From Dipylidium caninum (taxonomy: Eukaryota > Platyhelminthes > Cestoda > Cyclophyllidea > Dipylidiidae): 64,000 bases of DNA. The notes beneath the pieces were generated by a model. That model worked only from the letters and a program-made list of their open reading frames with translations. It was not told where the DNA came from and did not search any database. Numbering within the stretch: the first letter of the stretch is position 1; every line of letters starts with the position of its first letter. Of the stretch, positions 58,801 to 64,000 are shown piece by piece. Location: assembly GCA_017562135.1 (NCBI GenBank), contig QEYB01000368.1, positions 1,240,001 through 1,304,000 of the forward strand. The letters are read 5' to 3'. The translations under genes and the position numbers were made by a program.

Positions 58801-60204
58801 TATCTCTGCCTGCCTGGTTTCTACCGAGCCACAATCTACCTTCCGCCTATTTCCAGGGTCTGACTTGAATACTGGCGATCTTGGAGGTTCTGTTGGTCAC
58901 GGTAGTGGATATGGGAGTGGCTGTGGTGGTGGAGGGGGAGGGGGCAGTGGGGGCGGCACCTCAGCCTCGGGCGGAGGCGCTGGTGTTGCCGGTGGACCTG
59001 CTAGCCAAGCCTCCGTGGGACCTTTCGCAAACGGCGTCATTTCCGCTGCCGGTTATGCTCCTAGCACAACTCACATTCTGGTCTTTCCTACAAGTACCTT
59101 CGCTCAGGCCCAGCCTGTAAGAATTTTGTAGTTAATTAAGTCTCCCATATCAAGAAGCAGCCGTTGATCGCTTTAGGACATTCGTAAGCCTGTTATTATT
59201 AATATGCCCCTAGGAGGAGGACAATATCAATTTTACCGAAATGTTTGGCGAATTTTACGAGGACAATGACTTTGACGACCACACAGCAGTGGGAATGCCG
59301 AGCTTGGATACTCTGACTACTCCTACCAGTGCGGGACCCGGGTGTAATTTAGCCAACGTGGTAGCAGGAGTCGTTGGAGGTGGAGGACCCTGCTCGGGAG
59401 TCTCTCAGGATCCCAACGGAGTGGGCTCAAGTCACCTGGTACCCATGACTCGGAGTGGGATACCTGCTGAGCCTAACACACAGGGCATGCCCTATGAAGA
59501 CGCCTGCCGTGAACGCGCTAAGTACTTTCTTCTCGACGCTCTTCTTCCGCTTGGTGTACCCGATCCTCAGGTTTGTCGTTTTAAAGGCTGAATCGTAGTT
59601 ATTCGTTACTTTTCATATACAGTTCCACGTACCTGACATAAGAAAACAGGCAAGCATCCCCTTCAGGTTGGGGAGAATATTTCTGCATTCAGGACTCAGG
59701 ATAGCTACTTTAGGCCACCTGGAACCGACTAATTTCATGCCTCTCGGCACTTATTGAGATTTTGAGCCTACCCTAACCACTGTCCTACAATTCCAGTCGG
59801 AAAAACCCAGCCTGATGCAGCAACCCCTGGCCCTGGGCTACTACGTCTCAACTGCTCCCGTGGGCCCCCTGCCTGCATGGTTTTGGGCAGCATGTCAGCA
59901 GACCCGCCACAACAATCCGGTGTGTTTGAAATCTTCTCTTCATCTGCACTGTACTCTGGTGGGTGTGGATGACGACGCGGCAGCCAACGGCGGTCAACAA
60001 TGTCCCTCCTCTAATTCTGCAACTGCGGGCGGCCACCTGCTTGACTCGAGTATTACCTGTGATGTGCTCCGATTCGTTCTTGAGTGCTATAACGCCCTCT
60101 CTTGGCTCTCTTACGACCCCTGCATCAACGACCGGCGATCGTGCTTGCCTGTGCACATACTCTCCCTGGCCCAACTTTATCAAGCTGCTAAGGCTTTCGT
60201 ATGA
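49877..60204 (+). CDS. MED13: Mediator complex subunit 13 (MED13/Skuld), CDK8 module
   Basis: Large subunit tethering the CDK8 kinase module to Mediator. Exon 1 (49877-49951) reads DGRSLENSHTNIFAL and joins TDLSGIHYGIYGP, matching the MED13 start. Exons with agreeing phase: 50025-50377, 50408-50485, 50520-50665 (FFLHGESTVC), 50730-51029, from 51103 (RYPSCFVL; end unsure), about 51720-52146, 52501-52715, 52917-53104, 53455-53585, 53915-54214 (LTAMYPTPP), 54462-55260 (LFKDHNFDSCNICEC, NCGFSALVNRKF), 55448-55626, 55805-56017 (GPLTWKAFHQLAGRG), 56376-56640, 56859-57235, 57356-57685, 57973-58369 (GRLGRLGHGELK), 58596-59116 (ISACLV, THILVFPTS), 59214-59570 and 59797-60204 (QQPLALGYYVSTA, SYDPCINDRRSCLPVH). 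Two introns are 30 and 34 nt. The intron at 55261-55447 is GC-AG (AATG|GCAAGT). The exon at 58596 carries a glycine-rich linker absent from human MED13. Confidence 0.96.
58880..59000 (+). other. Glycine/serine-rich linker within MED13
   Basis: Codes for GGS/GGG repeats (GCGGGGGGGSGGGTSASGGG) between the ACLVSTEPQS and THILVFPTS blocks, which in other animals are separated by a shorter, non-glycine segment. Encoded by GGN-rich DNA. Confidence 0.75.
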
Positions 60205-60827
60205 TCGATCTCCATCCTTCGACACCCCCGACGGCCACTCGGTGACGTCTCACTCCGCCTTTCACACCTATCCCTGTATCTAAGACCCTTTATCAACCTC
60301 CCAACTCCACCACTCCCGTGTAAAAGTACTGTATAGAGGTGCTACTAAATGGCTTCTCCTCTTGCCGTCACTAGCGCTCAGCCTCAACCAGGGGGTAATC
60401 CGGGCAGCAATTTCATGCGATCGCTAGGACCAACTGGCGTTAGGAGACATTGCCAACCCCAGCAGTAATAATTTGTCATTTTATTCCCCCATAGATGGAG
60501 CCTGCAGCCAAGGGGATTTATCAGTTGCGGGTAACAGGTCGATGCTTCAGAGGCGATTGTGGGGGGGGGGGAGGAGAGAATCCGGTCCCCGCCGTCGATT
60601 TCGCACTTGCCAGTTTGATCCGTCGCGACGAAGGATCTCCGAGCAATGCGTATAAATACGGCACAAATGTACGGCCTTATCTAACAGCAAAGCACAAATC
60701 CTGCTGCTAGCGGAGGCCGGTCATTTTGGCTCGGTTATGACACCCTGGCACGACCAGAGTTCTTAGGCCGAGCGACTAATCCTTCCTTCCCACTTCCGAA
60801 AAAAGCCGCCACAACAGCCGGAGACAT
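60205..60827. other. Convergent spacer between MED13 and TPRKB
   Basis: About 620 bp. Holds a G11 tract at 60561-60571. Short frames only, no domain seen. Confidence 0.6.
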
Positions 60828-61587
60828 TTATCGCATCAGTAAACTTGTTGACATACGCATCAAGACACTTAGCACGTAGGCCTTCCCTGTTCCACGAGCT
60901 CCCTCGAGCTCAGCACTGGACAATCCGTAAACACGGGACACCTTTTCCCGGTCAAAAAACTCACACAAAGAACAAGGGTCTCCCAAGGTTCCAGATACGA
61001 GTGAGCTAACTTTTCCCAAGTCGGGTGTACTTGATCCGGGAACTTGCAAAAAAACCAACAACACTCTCCGAGTTGACGCCTTCACACCAAACGTGACAAA
61101 AGCTTCCTTGATCGAGTGGCGCGGTTGCAAACAGGCCATAAACTCTGAAGAAAAGACTCCTTTACCTTGCAACTTCCCCCCAGCCTTGTTAATTAGGGCC
61201 TGGATAGCTGCGGCCTCGATCTAAAAGGCAGAGGAGGCCGAGTCAACAAGTTTCACAACACCCTTTTTAAAATGAGCAGTAATGTTGAGGAGAGTGGAGC
61301 CGACCTTAGCAATCAGCTCGGTTACTCCGCACTCAATCTTGTCCATTAGCGTAAACTAAGCAAATAGCTTAGCTTTAAAGATGGACGATGAGATCAGATC
61401 ATGGCAACAATACCTGGCTGATGTCAACAACGTAATCGGCATCTACAATGGCGCACAAATCAGGCGGAACTAATAGATGACTGATTCGCAAACTGTTGCT
61501 TAGTTCCGAAGGCGAGCACACGTCGCAATAGAGCGCCACAAGCAATTTGTAACCCGGAAACAGTCTTAGATCAATATCACTCCAATC
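60828..61587 (-). CDS. TPRKB: TPRKB/Cgi121 subunit of the KEOPS (EKC) tRNA t6A complex
   Basis: Binds the PRPK/Bud32 kinase in KEOPS, which makes N6-threonylcarbamoyl-adenosine at tRNA A37. Exon 61587-61414 reads DWSDIDLRLFPGYKLLVALY and ends VDADYVVDISQ. Exon 61220-60828 reads IEAAAIQALINKAGGKLQGK, RHSIKEAFVTFGVKAS and ends VYGLSSAELEG...LMRMSTSLLMR, collinear with human TPRKB. The 193-nt intron between them contains an open frame but removing it restores homology. The first exon begins in phase 0 after TTCTTTCTTCAG and has no ATG. A leader-supplied AUG would give M-DWSDIDLRLFP, matching the human MQLTHQLDLFP in position, total 189 residues (human 175). A cis alternative is an 8-codon exon starting at 61685 with a weak GTTTGA donor. 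It lies just after the RRM gene on the same strand. Confidence 0.88.
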
Positions 61588-61687
61588 CTGAAGAAAGAAG
61601 GTTTTATCAGAAACAGTTTAGAGTAAATAAGATAAAAGAAAGAAATCACACACAATCAAACTTTTATGTAGCAAGCTAGATACATCT
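61588..61687 (-). promoter_or_regulatory. Intercistronic region and candidate trans-splice acceptor for TPRKB
   Basis: 100 nt between the stop codon of the RRM gene (61690-61688) and the first base of TPRKB homology (61587). The last 30 nt form a strong pyrimidine tract ending in TTCTTTCTTCAG. Such an arrangement is that of a flatworm polycistron resolved by spliced-leader addition. Inferred, not shown. Confidence 0.45.
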
Positions 61688-63104
61688 TTACACGACGGGA
61701 TAATCCGGTTTGGATCTGTTACCAGAAGCTGGTTGCAAAATAAGTGTCCGGTCATTGAGAACGTAAGACTTGGCCAAAATTCGTTTAGCCAACAAAACCG
61801 ACCTGCAGTCAAGTAGAGCAAACCTAAAAAATGAGAAATAAATGATCGCAAGGAACTCAAATTAATAAAAAGAAAAGCCATATAGTCTTTAGTATTAACG
61901 AGTTTACAGATTTTGAGCACAGGTCGGTCATAAGTGAAAAAGTAACATAATTCACCGTGTAAGACATGCATACACCAGACGTCTATCCATTTTGTCCTTA
62001 AGCGAAACTCCAGGAAGGATTCAAGGAGTGTTAGAAAGGACATAAGAGAAAATAATCGAAGACATACCCTCGTGAGGCCTTTCCCTTTCTGGGCATACTA
62101 ATGACTTTTGCCTCGGGGAACAATTTGGAAACCTGATCCCTCGTTGCGGATCTTCCAAGGTTCTTCACAAAAACTAAGGAGTTAGGTGCCTCGCGCTCAG
62201 TTCCGGGGGTGTGAGAATTTGGGCCACTCTGATCATTTTGAAACTTAAAAGCGATTCGTAGTTTCCTGTTCTTCAGTTTAACGCCTAACGCATTCTTTCT
62301 ATCTAGCTTACAGTCCTCAACGAGGTCATAGTGCAAAATTGCAAAGCCACCAAGTGGATACATATCAATTCCATTTGCTTGAGGAAATAGAGCGCGTATC
62401 TCATCTTCGGTCGTTGACCGTTTTAAGCCGAAGACGGATAAGCCCACAATCTTGCTAGCAGGGTTAATCATGATTTGTCACTCACCTTTTGACCTTTCTG
62501 GTACAAAAATGAACGGATATTCTACGGCCGCGAATAATACAACCCTGCTTATCCTGCACGGCAGCAATTGCTTCCTCGACAGTTCCGAAAGTCAAATTTG
62601 CAATTCCCGACCTTCCCCCGCCAGCGAGGCGTCCCTTCACTTTCACGGGTATATCAATGGATACAGAGGTTGGAAAGTACTTTGCAAGTTCCCCCTTAGT
62701 GGTTTTCCGGTGGATATTCCACAAGCGAACGCTGTTTAGGATATAGTCATCTTAAAATCGACAAAGATTACGATCTTACCAACACGTTCGGGTAGGTCAC
62801 CACCAACAGAAGCGATAAGCTTTTTACGCTGAAATTCTGAATCATTCAACCTGTTCGCACACTTTAGCGCAGTGTCGCTCGACGCAAACTCCAAATAAGC
62901 ATACTTTCTAGGTTTCCGAGAAATGGGATCGTAAGTTATTCGACAGGCCAATAAATCAGGTGCTAGTCCCAAAAGATCGGAGTAAGTGTATCTTTTAGGA
63001 AGGTTTTGCAGTTTAACAGAGCATGCGTTCCGTAGCACCAACTGTTTCTCGACTAAACTCCTTTGAATTGGGTCTTTAACCTTTAATTCCATTTGTCCAG
63101 ACAT
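61688..63104 (-). CDS. Four-RRM RNA-binding protein, nucleolin-like
   Basis: Exons are 63104-62780, 62731-62486, 62454-62068 and 61823-61688. RRM1: CSVKLQNLPKRY (RNP2) and RKYAYLEF (RNP1). RRM2: SVRLWNIHRKTTKGELAKYF and GIANLTFGTVEEA. RRM3: LSVFGLKRSTTEDEIRALFP and GGFAILHYD. RRM4: SLVFVKNLGRSATRDQVSKL, then KGKASRG|FALLDCRS across the last intron. Four tandem RRMs resemble nucleolin, a pre-rRNA processing factor, but the acidic N-terminal repeats and RGG tail of nucleolin are absent. The protein starts almost directly with RRM1 and ends soon after RRM4, so orthology is not certain. Intron 2 is 31 nt. The exon 1 to exon 2 junction is one base out of phase (donor after ERV-G, acceptor before C-GTT-CGC), another possible indel. 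The gene immediately precedes TPRKB on the same strand. Confidence 0.8.
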
Positions 63105-64000
63105 GCCGAAACTCTCAAGATCTGAAAACTTCGAGATCCTATCAACTCAATGCACAGAAACAGATCCACGGACGCGTCAGAGCACGTGGGCCTTTTAGTG
63201 CGCCAAGGACAAACTCACCGGTAAGCAGTAACTTTAGCAGAACAAGTCCGTGACGAAATACTTCGAGAAAGTCAAGTTAGTCAACAGTTTCATAGACATT
63301 GGAATAAGTGGTGCTTGTATGACAAACTAATAAAAAGAACAATGAGGTGCCAAAGGTGCAAAAATTGTTTCGTTTGTTCATAATCCTGTAGGTTGTTATT
63401 TTCCCATAGGGACCAAATAAGGAGACAAACAAAATCGATATAAGCCCGGAGAATTTTGGATAAAGTGTGTGAAACTCAATCTATGGTTTTTGTTCAATTT
63501 AACTAGCCCTATTTCTGATTACGTTAAACCTTTCCAGCCTCATTTGTGTACACAAAGCCCTGGGCCATCGTTTTGCAACGCTTGAATTGCAATGAGCATA
63601 TTTCGAGTCACAATGTTTACAACATCCTAGTGCCATCCCCCAAAACGTAAATTAAGCGCCATCGCAAAGGAAAAGTCATAGAAGCCTGAAAAATGACATA
63701 TTTTCGGGCTAATACTGTTTATTAGTGTTTAGACATTATCAGCCATTTTCCATTCTGTATAAGTGGACTTAGTTTTAGGCTACATCTCACTTCAAACAAT
63801 CAACGCGCGATTGCTTCAAGACTACTTTAGAATCGTAATATGTACTTTTTCGAATTTATACCCAAATCACCGTGCTTTCGAGACCTTAAATGTCGTTGAA
63901 AAACCAAAAAAATCATGTTTGTGAAACACCTTGTAGTGAGGATAATAATGAAACTTCCTTTTCAATAATTTTATTTTGCCTTATGCTCACACTTCACTGA
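63105..64000. other. Upstream region of the RRM gene
   Basis: About 900 bp, AT-rich. No coding feature or RNA gene recognised. A possible acceptor (GAAGTTTTCAG) lies 17 nt before the RRM gene ATG. Confidence 0.5.

Noticed and set aside
61221..61413. Open frame in the TPRKB intron (MDKIECGVTELIAKVGSTLL) as a coding exon
   Set aside because: Human TPRKB aligns directly across the gap, the segment has GT-AG ends (GTATTG...CCTTTTAG), and it adds residues found in no orthologue I know.

Overview
The window is animal nuclear DNA. It carries split genes whose best matches are metazoan families: CLIP, ARNT, Roundabout, parvin and MED13. Many introns are only 30-36 nt long, there is a mariner fragment, and several genes have a splice acceptor directly in front of the start codon. 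Together these features suggest a parasitic flatworm, most likely a cestode. The organism is inferred from these traits and was not identified by any search.

Layout, left to right: a broken mariner transposase fragment (1-213, -); a CLIP-170-like microtubule plus-end protein (about 500-5890, -); CDK7 (7382-8640, +); an ARMC10-like armadillo protein (about 9001-10416, -); the DEAD-box helicase DDX49 (11051-13470, +); the bHLH-PAS factor ARNT (13875 to about 19090, -); an ELMO-domain protein (about 19512-20687, +); the splicing factor CWF19L2 (20808-23311, -); a Roundabout receptor of about 15 kb with kilobase introns (25084-40440, +); a gene-poor, C/G-tract-rich stretch (40441-47710); parvin (47711-49064, -); Mediator subunit MED13 (49877-60204, +); the KEOPS subunit TPRKB (60828-61587, -); and a four-RRM nucleolin-like protein (61688-63104, -).

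The left half and right end are compact, with genes in alternating convergent and divergent pairs and spacers of 0.1-1.8 kb. The 29-47.7 kb region is different: long introns, higher GC, and runs of 8-14 C or G.

Three observations stand out. (1) TPRKB lies about 100 nt downstream of the RRM gene on the same strand. Its first conserved exon has no in-frame ATG but begins in phase right after a strong acceptor. This fits a two-gene transcript resolved by spliced-leader trans-splicing, with the leader's 3' AUG acting as the start codon. (2) Ultra-short introns (several at 30-31 nt, two of them in DDX49) coexist with three GC-AG introns. (3) Single-base frame breaks interrupt otherwise intact conserved domains in at least five genes, mostly at C4 or A4 runs. 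These look like consensus indel errors rather than pseudogenes and matter for anyone annotating the window.

The genes do not form one pathway. CDK7, MED13 and ARNT act on RNA polymerase II transcription; CWF19L2, DDX49, the RRM protein and TPRKB act on RNA processing or modification; CLIP, parvin, the ELMO protein and Robo concern cytoskeleton and guidance.
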